DNA of 50,701 bases from Acidobacteria bacterium Ga0077522 (GTDB lineage Bacteria > Acidobacteriota > Vicinamibacteria > Vicinamibacterales > Vicinamibacteraceae): NCBI GenBank assembly GCA_001464065.1, contig LNDN01000025.1, forward strand, positions 1-50,701, in the 5' to 3' direction. The translations under genes and the position numbers were made by a program. Positions within the stretch are counted from its first letter, which is position 1. Each line of letters opens with the position of its first letter. Shown here piece by piece: positions 40,920-50,701 of the stretch. Under the pieces are notes generated by a model. That model ran no database searches. It was given only the letters and a program-made list of their open reading frames with translations, and was not told the DNA's origin.

Positions 40920-42089
40920 TTGAGACGGCGTGTGGTGGTGGTCGGTGCCGGTGCGTTCGGCGGCTGGACGGCGCTGATGTTGCGTCGTGCCGGCGCGCAG
41001 GTCACGCTGGTCGACGCCTGGGGGCCTGGACACGCGCGCTCGTCCTCGAGTGGCGAGACGCGCGTGATCCGCGGCACCTACGGCGACCGGGCCATCTACA
41101 CCACGATGGCGGCGCGGGCGATGCAGTTGTGGAAGGCGCACGACGCGCAGGCCGGCCGGGCCCGTGCCCCCCACACGCCGTTCTTCCATCGCAACGGCGC
41201 TCTGTGGATGTTCAGCGGCGACGATGCGTTCGGGCGGGCGTCGCTCGAGCCGATGCAGGCCGCCGGTCTGCCGGTCGAGTGGCTCGACCCCGCAGAGGCC
41301 AAAGCCCGCTGGCCGCACATCTCGTTCGACGGCGTGACCGCGGTGCTGTTCGAGGCCGAGGCCGGCTACGCGCTGGCGCGTCGCGCCTGCGAGCACGTCG
41401 TCGAGACCTTCGTCGCGGAGGGCGGCGGCTACATCGTCGGCCACGTCCCGCACGTCCCGGTCGAAGGGGCGTCGCTGCGCGCGCTCACCCTCGAGCGCGG
41501 CGAGACACTGCAGGCCGATCACTTCGTCTTCGCGTGCGGGCCGTGGCTCGGCTCGCTGTTCCCGGACGTCGTCGGCCGACGGATTCGGGCGTCACGGCAG
41601 GAGTCCTTCTACTTCGGGACGCCCGCCGGTGATGCGCGATGGCTGCCGTCGCACATGCCGGTCTGGCTCGACATGGCGCGCCGCGGCCGTCAGGCGGACG
41701 CAGACGACACGGCACAGCTCTACTACGGCATCCCCGGCAACGCGCATCGCGGCTTCAAGGTGGCCGACGACACGTACGGCCCGACGTTCGACCCGACGCA
41801 CGGCGACCGGGCGCACACGCCCGAGATGCTGGCCGAGGCGCGCGCCTTCCTGCGCCTGCGGTTTCCCGCCATCGCCGACGCGCCGCTGCTGGGCTCGGAG
41901 GTCTGCCAGTACGAACTGACGTCGGACACGCACTTCCTCATCGACCAGCATCCGGCCGCGGCCAATGCGTGGCTCGTCGGCGGCGGCTCGGGGCACGGCT
42001 TCAAGATGGGGCCGGCGATTGGCGAGTACGTCACCCGCGTGGTCCTGGAGCAGGCACCGGTCGACGCCGTCTTCAGGCTCGTGCGCTAG
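40920..42089 (+). CDS. Sarcosine oxidase/N-methyltryptophan oxidase-like FAD oxidoreductase
   Basis: This 389-residue DAO-family flavoenzyme has an N-terminal dinucleotide motif 'VVVVGAGAFGGWTALMLRRAG'. The segments 'SSSGETRVIRGTYG' and 'EAEAGYALARRACEHVV' are typical of monomeric sarcosine oxidase and N-methyl-tryptophan oxidase. 'EVCQYELTSDTHFLID' holds the cysteine (near residue 329) that carries covalent flavin in that group, and 'GGGSGHGFKMGPAIGEY' follows. The TTG at 40920 is the only start that preserves the Rossmann strand, because frames through the upstream repeat are closed. It probably oxidises a secondary amine or amino-acid derivative, giving peroxide (inference). The aldo/keto reductase follows 2 nt later. 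Confidence 0.88.
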   Translation: MRRRVVVVGAGAFGGWTALMLRRAGAQVTLVDAWGPGHARSSSSGETRVIRGTYGDRAIYTTMAARAMQLWKAHDAQAGRARAPHTPFFHRNGALWMFSGDDAFGRASLEPMQAAGLPVEWLDPAEAKARWPHISFDGVTAVLFEAEAGYALARRACEHVVETFVAEGGGYIVGHVPHVPVEGASLRALTLERGETLQADHFVFACGPWLGSLFPDVVGRRIRASRQESFYFGTPAGDARWLPSHMPVWLDMARRGRQADADDTAQLYYGIPGNAHRGFKVADDTYGPTFDPTHGDRAHTPEMLAEARAFLRLRFPAIADAPLLGSEVCQYELTSDTHFLIDQHPAAANAWLVGGGSGHGFKMGPAIGEYVTRVVLEQAPVDAVFRLVR

Positions 42090-42091
42090 GC

Positions 42092-43003
42092 ATGCTGTCG
42101 CGCGCGGCCTTCCTTCGTCTCCTCCCCGCGGCCCTCGGCGCCGCGGGCATCGTGCCGGTCGCCACGGCACAGCGAGCCTCTCCCATGCTCACGCGCCGCC
42201 TGCCGTCCAGTGGGCAGGAACTCCCGGTCATCGGCCTCGGCACCTGGCGCGGCTTCGACGTCGGAGCCGACCCCGCCGCCCGGGCCAGACTCACCGAGGT
42301 GCTGCGCGCCCTGTTCGACGCCGGCGGGCGCGTGATCGACAGCTCGCCGATGTACGGGTCGTCCGAGGACGTGGCGGGCGCGCTGCTGACTGCGCTGCAG
42401 GCGCACGATCGCGCGTTCGTGGCGACCAAGGTCTGGACAGAAGGGCGCGAGGCCGGCATCGCGCAGATGGAGACCTCCATGCGCAGGCTCCAGCACGCGC
42501 GCATCGACCTGATGCAGGTCCACAACCTCGTGGACTGGCGCACGCACCTCGACACCCTGCGCGCGTGGAAGCGGGAGGGGCGCATCGCGCACCTCGGCAT
42601 CACCCACTACCGAGACGATGCGCACGAGCAGCTGGATGCCGTGATGCGGGCAGACGCCGTCGATTCGGTTCAGTTCAACTACTCGCTGGACAACCGCGCG
42701 GCAGAAGCGCGTCTGTTGCCCCTGGCGGCCGACCGCGGCGTCGCCGTGCTGGTGAACCTGCCGTTTGGCGGCGGCGGCCTCCTCAGGCGCCTGGAGGGCA
42801 GTCCCCTGCCCGCATGGGCGTCCGAGATCGGGTGCCGCACGTGGGCCCAGGTCCTGCTCAAGTACGTTGTGAGTCATCCCGCGGTGACGTGCGTGATTCC
42901 CGGCACGAGTCGGCCGGACCACATGCGGGAGAATGCCGAAGCCGGCACGGGCGTGCTGCCGGACGCCGCCCTGCGTCGTCGCATGATCGCGGCGCTGCCG
43001 TGA
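42092..43003 (+). CDS. Exported aldo/keto reductase
   Basis: The 303-residue protein has an N-terminal hydrophobic segment (about 5-27) preceded by S-R-A-A-F-L, a degenerate twin-arginine motif with only one arginine, and an 'ATA' cleavage site. The AKR barrel then shows 'LPVIGLGTW', 'RVIDSSPMYGSSE' (catalytic Asp and Tyr), 'FVATKVW' (Lys), 'RIDLMQVHNL' (His), 'HLGITHY', 'SVQFNYSLDNR' and 'VIPGTSRPDHM'. All four catalytic residues are present. Cytoplasmic AKRs use NADPH, so an exported form raises the question of cofactor loading; folded export by Tat would solve it (inference). It shares an operon with the flavoenzyme. Confidence 0.88.
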   Translation: MLSRAAFLRLLPAALGAAGIVPVATAQRASPMLTRRLPSSGQELPVIGLGTWRGFDVGADPAARARLTEVLRALFDAGGRVIDSSPMYGSSEDVAGALLTALQAHDRAFVATKVWTEGREAGIAQMETSMRRLQHARIDLMQVHNLVDWRTHLDTLRAWKREGRIAHLGITHYRDDAHEQLDAVMRADAVDSVQFNYSLDNRAAEARLLPLAADRGVAVLVNLPFGGGGLLRRLEGSPLPAWASEIGCRTWAQVLLKYVVSHPAVTCVIPGTSRPDHMRENAEAGTGVLPDAALRRRMIAALP

Positions 43004-43045
43004 GCCGGTCCGTGCTGGACAGGGCGCTCCTGAGGCGTGAGACTC

Positions 43046-46147
<3,102 letters not shown>

Positions 46148-46302
46148 GGAACGGCAGACGGCCTTCGACGCCCCCGCGGCAGACGCGCCGGAGCTGTCCA
46201 CGCCGCCGCCGGCGGATCGCTCCTCAGGGCGCTGAGCCGCTCGCGCGATCGCGTCGGCAGACCTCCGACTCTGCTGTGGTCTCTGGCTCTGTGGCGACGA
46301 GT

Positions 46303-46320
46303 GCTATGCGCTTGCATGGC
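46303..46320. promoter_or_regulatory. Operator-like inverted repeat overlapping the nrfH -35 box
   Basis: GCTATGC (46303-46309), 4 nt, then GCATGGC (46314-46320): the arms match at 6 of 7 positions. The right arm covers the TTGCAT -35 hexamer, a position suited to repression or to contact by an activator. I do not recognise the regulator, and it is not an Fnr-type site. Confidence 0.4.
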
Positions 46321-46340
46321 GTGTCGATTGTGGATAGGGT
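46312..46340 (+). promoter_or_regulatory. Sigma-70-type promoter TTGCAT-17-TAGGGT upstream of nrfH
   Basis: A -35 TTGCAT (46312-46317), an exact 17-nt spacer and a -10 TAGGGT (46335-46340) are followed after 9 nt by the GTG at 46350, leaving almost no leader. The rest of the gap 46148-46311 holds three copies of CGGCAGAC (46152, 46177, 46255) and no open frame. Confidence 0.5.
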
Positions 46341-46349
46341 GTCGCCATC

Positions 46350-46847
46350 GTGGTCGACGGGCAGCCTACCCCAGACGCGGCACGGCGGCGCACCCGAGCC
46401 TTCGAGTGGCGCTGGTACCTCGTGCCCGCCGCGCTCATCGGGGTGCTGGCGGGCGTCGGCAGCTACACCTTCGTCTACGCGAAGGGGTATTCCTACCTGA
46501 CCAACGACCCGGCGGCCTGTGCCAACTGCCACGTGATGAACGAGCAGTACGACGGCTGGACGCGCGGGAGTCATCGCGCCGTCGCCGTCTGCAACGACTG
46601 CCACACGCCCAAGGGCGTCATCGGCAAGTACGTGACCAAGGCCAACAACGGCTTCTGGCATTCCTTCGCCTTCACCACGGGCTGGTATCCCGAACACATC
46701 CGGGCCACGCCGCGCAACAAGGCGATCACCGAGGCGTCATGTCAGAAGTGCCATGCGGACATGACGGCCGCCATCCAGCCGCAGCACCCGAAAGCCGAGG
46801 CCACGTCGTGCGTGCGCTGCCACGATTCGGTGGGGCACCTCAGGTGA
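46350..46847 (+). CDS. nrfH: NrfH-type tetrahaem cytochrome c, quinol dehydrogenase of nitrite reductase
   Basis: The 165-residue protein has one N-terminal membrane helix (about 22-44) and four c-haem motifs: CANCH (57-61, followed by V-M, the first-haem Met pattern of NrfH), CNDCH (81-85), CQKCH (131-135) and CVRCH (154-158). It matches the NapC/NrfH family in length and spacing. It oxidises menaquinol at the outer face of the inner membrane and passes electrons to NrfA. The GTG at 46350 follows a sigma-70-like promoter closely. nrfA begins 28 nt after its stop, so the pair forms a minimal nrfHA operon. Confidence 0.95.
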   Translation: MVDGQPTPDAARRRTRAFEWRWYLVPAALIGVLAGVGSYTFVYAKGYSYLTNDPAACANCHVMNEQYDGWTRGSHRAVAVCNDCHTPKGVIGKYVTKANNGFWHSFAFTTGWYPEHIRATPRNKAITEASCQKCHADMTAAIQPQHPKAEATSCVRCHDSVGHLR

Positions 46848-46861
46848 CGGCCTCGACGCGC

Positions 46862-46867
46862 AAGGAG
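46862..46867 (+). promoter_or_regulatory. Ribosome binding site AAGGAG for nrfA
   Basis: AAGGAG lies 8 nt before the GTG at 46876 and only 2 nt before the GTG at 46870, which decides the nrfA start in favour of 46876. It is one of few strong Shine-Dalgarno sequences in a window dominated by overlapping starts. Confidence 0.75.
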
Positions 46868-46875
46868 ATGTGCAC

Positions 46876-48327
46876 GTGACCACTCGTGACGGATCGCACG
46901 GCACCGGTTCCGGTCGCCCCGCCTGGAAGCTCCTCGCCATCACGGCAGCCCTCGCGGCGCTGTTCGCGGTGGGCGTGACGGCCCTGCTCGTGAACATCTT
47001 CCAGCGCCAGCAGGAAGCGCGCGATCCGTTCTTCCGCGTCGTCGAGCTCACCGACGAGACGGTGGATCCGGCCGTGTGGGGCAAGAACTTTCCGTCGCAG
47101 TACGACAGCTATCGACGCACCGTCGATCAGCAGCGCACCCGGTTCGGTGGCAGTGAAGCGGTGCCGCGGACACCGACAGCCGCCGATCCCAGGTCGGTCG
47201 TGTCGCAGTCGCGGCTCGAAGAGGATCCGCGCCTCAAGACGATGTGGGCCGGCTATGCGTTCGCGACCGACTTCCGCGAGGAACGCGGCCACGCGTACAT
47301 GCTCGACGACCAGACCTACACGGAGCGCCAGCAGGTCGTGAAGCAGCCAGGCACCTGCATCCACTGCCACGGCTCGGTGTACGTGCCGTACAAGAAGCTC
47401 GGCGGCGGCGACCTGATCAAGGGCTTCGAGGCGATGAACAAGATGCCGTTCGGCGAGGCGCGCAAGCTCGTCGAGCACCCGGTCGCCTGTATCGACTGCC
47501 ACGACCCCTCGACGATGCAACTGCGCGTGACCCGACCGGGCTTCCTCGAGGGGATCAAGCTCGTCAAGGCCAAGGCCGGTATCGAGAACTACGACGTCAA
47601 CACGATGGCGACGCGTCAGGAGATGCGTACCTACGTCTGCGGGCAATGCCATGTCGAGTACTACTTCAAGGGACCCGAGAAGCGCCTGACCTACCCCTGG
47701 CGCGATGGCATCAAGGGCGACGAGATCCTGGCCTACTACGACAAGGAGGGCTTCTCGGACTGGACCCACGCCGAGACCGGCGCGAAGACGCTCAAGGCCC
47801 AGCATCCCGAGTTCGAGATGTACAGCCAGGGGATCCATGCCCGTTCGGGCGTGGCCTGTGCCGACTGCCACATGCCGTACCAGCGCGAAGGTGCGCTGAA
47901 GGTCACCGACCATCACGTGCGCAGCCCGCTGCTCAACGTCAACCGCGCCTGCCAGACGTGCCACAAGTGGTCCGAGGCCGAGCTCACGGCGCGGGCCCAG
48001 ATCATCCAGGAACGGGTCTTCGGCCTGCGCAACCGGGCCATGGATGCGCTGATGGCCCTCATCGCCGACACCAAGGCTGCTCGTGAGAAGGGGGCCTCGG
48101 AGGCACAGCTCGACGAGCCGCGCCGGCAGCAGCGCGCCGCGCAGTTCCTGCTCGATTTCGTCGAAGCCGAGAACTCGGTGGGCTTCCACGCCCCGGCCGA
48201 GGCCGAGCGTCTGCTGGCGGTGTCGATCGACCTGGCGCGGCAGGGACAGATCGCGCTGCTCCGTGCCGGTGCGCCGGCGCCGCCGGTCTCGAAGATGCCG
48301 CCGGCCGTCGTGGCGTCGAGCAAGTAG
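46876..48327 (+). CDS. nrfA: Ammonia-forming cytochrome c nitrite reductase NrfA (CXXCH type)
   Basis: This 483-residue pentahaem enzyme reduces nitrite to ammonium with six electrons. After a signal-anchor helix (about 17-40), the haem motifs are CIHCH (161-165), CIDCH (205-209), CGQCH (255-259), CADCH (328-332) and CQTCH (359-363). Catalytic and structural residues are recognisable: Arg in 'ERGHAY', Tyr in 'CHVEYYFKG', and the Lys-x-Gln calcium site plus catalytic His in 'LKAQHPEFEM'. The first haem site, the active-site haem, is CXXCH where the best-known enzymes have CXXCK; a minority NrfA clade shares this. The start is set by the AAGGAG. It acts in the periplasm with NrfH. A hairpin (48329-48347) follows the stop. 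Confidence 0.96.
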   Translation: MTTRDGSHGTGSGRPAWKLLAITAALAALFAVGVTALLVNIFQRQQEARDPFFRVVELTDETVDPAVWGKNFPSQYDSYRRTVDQQRTRFGGSEAVPRTPTAADPRSVVSQSRLEEDPRLKTMWAGYAFATDFREERGHAYMLDDQTYTERQQVVKQPGTCIHCHGSVYVPYKKLGGGDLIKGFEAMNKMPFGEARKLVEHPVACIDCHDPSTMQLRVTRPGFLEGIKLVKAKAGIENYDVNTMATRQEMRTYVCGQCHVEYYFKGPEKRLTYPWRDGIKGDEILAYYDKEGFSDWTHAETGAKTLKAQHPEFEMYSQGIHARSGVACADCHMPYQREGALKVTDHHVRSPLLNVNRACQTCHKWSEAELTARAQIIQERVFGLRNRAMDALMALIADTKAAREKGASEAQLDEPRRQQRAAQFLLDFVEAENSVGFHAPAEAERLLAVSIDLARQGQIALLRAGAPAPPVSKMPPAVVASSK

Positions 48328-48328
48328 G

Positions 48329-48347
48329 CCCGACGCTGCCCGTCGGG
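48329..48347 (+). terminator. Hairpin terminator after nrfA
   Basis: CCCGACG (48329-48335) and CGTCGGG (48341-48347) form a perfect 7-bp stem with a 5-nt loop, starting 2 nt after the nrfA stop. The following sequence is GTTGTG rather than a full T-run, so termination strength is uncertain. Confidence 0.6.
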
Positions 48348-48359
48348 GTTGTGGGAGGA

Positions 48360-48376
48360 CGCGTGCGCGGCACGCG
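48360..48376 (-). terminator. Hairpin terminator after the porin gene
   Basis: CGCGTGC (48360-48366) and GCACGCG (48370-48376) form a perfect 7-bp stem with a 3-nt loop, 2 nt beyond the porin stop on the minus strand. It probably ends the convergent transcript. No T-run is evident. Confidence 0.5.
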
Positions 48377-48378
48377 CC

Positions 48379-49878
48379 CTATCGCCGCAGCAGGGTGTCG
48401 AGGCGCAGGACCTGCTCGACGTACAGGAACCAGAGCCGGTCCCCGTTGAAGGTGCCGGTCACCACACGACCGCCATCCACCCGCCCGACGAAGGCGTTGA
48501 CCGACCACGATGGCGTCACCGTCACGTCAGCCGACGCCTCGACCGAGGTGCCGAGCACCGACGACCCATTCGACCGCCGGCCGGCGTACCCGAAGGCCGT
48601 GCCCTTCTCCAGCGTGGCGCCGCTCCCGATGTACCAGAGATCGGCCGCCGAGGCGAGCAGCAGTCGATGCACATCGAGGCGCAGACCCACGCGCGTCGAC
48701 GGGCGGGCCATCACCTGCGCAAAGACATCGTCGACGTTCATCGTCGAGAACACGGTCGTCTGCGAGAAACGTCGGACGGTCGGGAGCACGGCGAAGTAGG
48801 TGCCATGGCGCGTGTCGGTCGGGGACTCGTCGCCGCTGGCGTGCAGCAGGCCCGCGCGCAGCCACGGCGCCCAGGTCGCAGTCGTCCACTGGTAGCCGGC
48901 CTCGATCGCGAACGAGTTGGCGCGGTGCGGCTGGCCGTACCAGTCGCCGTCCTGCAGCACGCCCCAGGCGAGGACGTCGGCAGCGCCTCCCGCCAGCGGG
49001 TAGGCGCCGATCACCGTGGCGCCGATGCTGGTGATGCCGACGTCGGCGCGTGCCGCGGGGAGGCCGGTGTTGTCGGGGCGCTGCGTGACGCGACGCGTGT
49101 CGTCGTAGCGCAGCACGAAGCCCTGGACCTGGGTGTGGCGCAGGCGGCGGGTCGGCTGCACGCTGACGGTGGCGCCCAGCACGTCGATGTCGTCGATGGT
49201 CGGGCCGGCGACGCGGGCGAAGCCGCCCTGCGTCGGTCGCACGGCCACGCCCGTGACCTTCACGGGGCCGCGCGTCCAGTCCGCCCGCACCCCGTCGAAG
49301 CCGCGTTGCCAGATCGACCACTCGAACTCGCCGAGGATGCGGGCGTCCAGTCGCTGCCGCTTGATCGCCTCGATGCGCGCATCGCCGCTCGCGGCCTCTG
49401 CCCCCGAGGTGTAGCCCATGCGTCCGACCTGGAGGTCGAGGCCGGGGAGGACCTGCTTCACCCGGATGTTGGCGTAGCGCAGCCAGAGCTGCTGCGGATG
49501 GGTGCTGCGCAAGCCCTGCTCGTAGTAGAGCGATCCGATCCCCAGGGGGCCGGGCCCCGTGGCGTCGCTCGGCAGGCCGACAAACCCCACATGCTGCGCC
49601 GTCACCTGCAGGTCGACCTTGCGCCAGGCCCGCTTCAGCTCGAGCTGCAGTCGGTTGGCCACGAAGGCGTACTCCGGATCGCCGGCCCCGGGGTTGGGCT
49701 CGAAGTAGCGCCACAGCTCGGCGCGGGTCCAGTCGCGAACCGACAGCGTGAAACCCGAGGCGGGGGAGGATTTCGCGTCGGGTGGGGGAGCCTGCGCACC
49801 TGCGTCGTCGGCCGACCCGATCCAGCCGACGGCCATCACCGAGGCGATGACGAGGAGACTCCTGCGCGAAGTGAACAT
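48379..49878 (-). CDS. Alginate-export-type outer-membrane porin
   Basis: This 499-residue protein has a signal peptide (FTSRRSLLVIASVMAVGWI, then Ala-x-Ala near residue 29). Long alternating beta-strand sequence resembles the Alginate_exp family: 'FTLSVRDWTRAELWRYFEPN', 'YAFVANRLQLELKRAWRKVD', 'LWLRYANIRVKQVLPGLDLQ', 'VGRMGYTSGAEA', 'WSIWQRGFDGVRADWT', and a C-terminal strand ending 'RLWFLYVEQVLRLDTLLRR'. I chose the ATG at 49878, which starts directly at the basic n-region. In many bacteria such porins sit near respiratory nitrite or nitrate genes, and here it converges with nrfA, so nitrite/ammonium or organic-anion passage is possible (inference). It has its own 109-nt upstream region shared with nothing recognisable. 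Confidence 0.8.
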   Translation of the reverse strand: MFTSRRSLLVIASVMAVGWIGSADDAGAQAPPPDAKSSPASGFTLSVRDWTRAELWRYFEPNPGAGDPEYAFVANRLQLELKRAWRKVDLQVTAQHVGFVGLPSDATGPGPLGIGSLYYEQGLRSTHPQQLWLRYANIRVKQVLPGLDLQVGRMGYTSGAEAASGDARIEAIKRQRLDARILGEFEWSIWQRGFDGVRADWTRGPVKVTGVAVRPTQGGFARVAGPTIDDIDVLGATVSVQPTRRLRHTQVQGFVLRYDDTRRVTQRPDNTGLPAARADVGITSIGATVIGAYPLAGGAADVLAWGVLQDGDWYGQPHRANSFAIEAGYQWTTATWAPWLRAGLLHASGDESPTDTRHGTYFAVLPTVRRFSQTTVFSTMNVDDVFAQVMARPSTRVGLRLDVHRLLLASAADLWYIGSGATLEKGTAFGYAGRRSNGSSVLGTSVEASADVTVTPSWSVNAFVGRVDGGRVVTGTFNGDRLWFLYVEQVLRLDTLLRR

Positions 49879-49987
49879 GGACACCTGCCCTGGCCTTGCT
49901 CCGGACGTCGTGCCCGCAAGCGGTCGTGGCACTGCCGACGCAACATTCGCGCCAGCCGCCCAGAGGCGTGGCGTCGCGCTGGCCTGC

Positions 49988-50701
49988 TCACGACGCCGGC
50001 GCGCGCGTGCCGGCCCTCAGGTCCGCGACCGACGTCAGGCCGCGCGTGGCGCGGGTCCACCACTGCGAGAAGGAGTCGCAGCGCCGATCGACAGGAGGGA
50101 ACAGCGTGGGCGCCGCGTCACAGGCGGCCCATCGTGTCAGCCACGGCGTCAGATGCGGGTCGTCGATGCTGCGCACCGTGCGCGCGCCCTGCAGCGCCGC
50201 GCCGATGGCGGCGGCGTCGCCAGACCACCGATCCGTGGCGAGTTCCGCCATGCGACTGCCGACGAAGTGCCAGCGGCGCTCGCTCCACGGCCAGGCACGG
50301 TGGACGTCGGCCACGAACACACCGATCACCAGCGCGTCGGCCGGCAGCGTGGTCGGCAGTGGGCCCAGATTCCAGGGATGCACCAGCCAGACGTCGCGTC
50401 CGGCGACCGCGGCCGCATTCGGTGCCATCACGCCAGAGGTGCTCGGCGGCACGCCGGTGAGGGCCGGTTCGATCACCCCAACGCCATCGACATGTGGGCG
50501 TCCGTTGGCTGGCTCGCACGGCGCCGGCCGGCGCGCCAGGATGTCGAGCGCTTCATAGGACGTGTCGATCACCGTGCCTGGGCTGTGCCACGACGGTGGG
50601 GCGTAGCGCGCGACGTTGTCGGCGTTGAAGAGATACGGCTTGCGGCTGCCGGTGCCGGCCACCCACTGCCAGCTCAGGTGGTTGCTGGCCAGGTCGCCGT
50701 C
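49988..50701 (-). CDS. DNA photolyase/cryptochrome-type FAD-binding protein (5' end cut by window)
   Basis: The frame enters from the right edge as DGDLASNHLSWQWVAGTG and continues 'KPYLFNADNVARYAP'. This is the FAD-binding helical core of photolyases and cryptochromes (Asn-His-x-x-Trp-Gln-Trp and Tyr-x-x-Asn patterns). About 190 residues follow, including 'VWLVHPWNLGPLP', 'VIGVFVADVHRAWPWSERRW' and 'QWWTRATRGL'. These look more like the alpha/beta antenna-type domain that normally lies N-terminal to the FAD core. The GTG at 50662 is internal, not the start. The expected role is flavin-dependent light-driven repair or sensing. Identification of the FAD core is firm; repair activity is uncertain because the N-terminus is not visible. 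Confidence 0.78.
   Translation of the reverse strand, partial: DGDLASNHLSWQWVAGTGSRKPYLFNADNVARYAPPSWHSPGTVIDTSYEALDILARRPAPCEPANGRPHVDGVGVIEPALTGVPPSTSGVMAPNAAAVAGRDVWLVHPWNLGPLPTTLPADALVIGVFVADVHRAWPWSERRWHFVGSRMAELATDRWSGDAAAIGAALQGARTVRSIDDPHLTPWLTRWAACDAAPTLFPPVDRRCDSFSQWWTRATRGLTSVADLRAGTRAPAS

Overview
The window is very G+C-rich, coding-dense DNA that most likely comes from an acidobacterium of the Vicinamibacteria type (inference). The grounds are a VWFA protein of the acidobacterial kind paired with a TPR protein, a DUF1549/DUF1553 + DUF1501 cytochrome module of the kind shared by Planctomycetes and Acidobacteriota, a DUF5916 outer-membrane protein, several Tat-exported TIM-barrel and oxidoreductase proteins, and frequent GTG/TTG starts with 4-nt start/stop overlaps. 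I support 29 protein genes (two cut by the window ends) and one frameshifted gene. I saw no rRNA, tRNA, insertion sequence or CRISPR array.

Region 1 (1-9413, + strand) is one tightly coupled run: DUF4127 protein, ion-transporter-type permease, hydantoinase/oxoprolinase HyuA, FAD oxidoreductase, a 99-residue HExxH protein, BadF/GlcNAc-type kinase and NanE epimerase. It ends with a lipoprotein carrying a bacterial RNase A (CDI-toxin type) domain and a CdiI-like immunity protein. The first seven genes look like uptake and catabolism of an amino sugar or lactam/amide derivative. The last two are a toxin-immunity pair on the same transcript. Region 2 (9424-14146, - strand) holds a sulfatase and a Tat-exported sugar isomerase-like protein, then a VWA/TPR pair. 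Region 3 (14272-27164, + strand) has two giant genes: the large NAD-glutamate dehydrogenase and a 2840-residue cyclic beta-1,2-glucan synthase.

Region 4 (27161-33370, - strand) is a DUF1549/DUF1553-DUF1501-DUF2231/cytochrome/LRR operon for exported degradative proteins. Opposite it run a frameshifted sialidase-fold gene and a DUF5916 outer-membrane protein (33475-37991, + strand), both with apparent leaderless promoters. Region 5 (38253-43003) holds a second Tat TIM-barrel protein, pntA2-pntB transhydrogenase subunits without the NAD-binding subunit, a sarcosine-oxidase-like flavoprotein and an exported aldo/keto reductase. Region 6 (43046-49878) has a CHASE/PAS hybrid histidine kinase, the nitrite-ammonification pair nrfH-nrfA (NrfA with a CXXCH first heme) and a convergent alginate-export-type porin. 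A photolyase/cryptochrome-type gene runs off the right end.

The least ordinary feature is a set of tracts with about 7-bp periodicity. Two arrays lie inside the 5' end of the kinase gene and one inside the 5' end of the RNase-lipoprotein gene, where a one-unit change would shift the reading frame. Two more lie in the intergenic stretches at 37993-38162 and 40849-40913. The RNase A lipoprotein/immunity pair and the uncharacterised seven-gene operon are the best candidates for an undescribed system.
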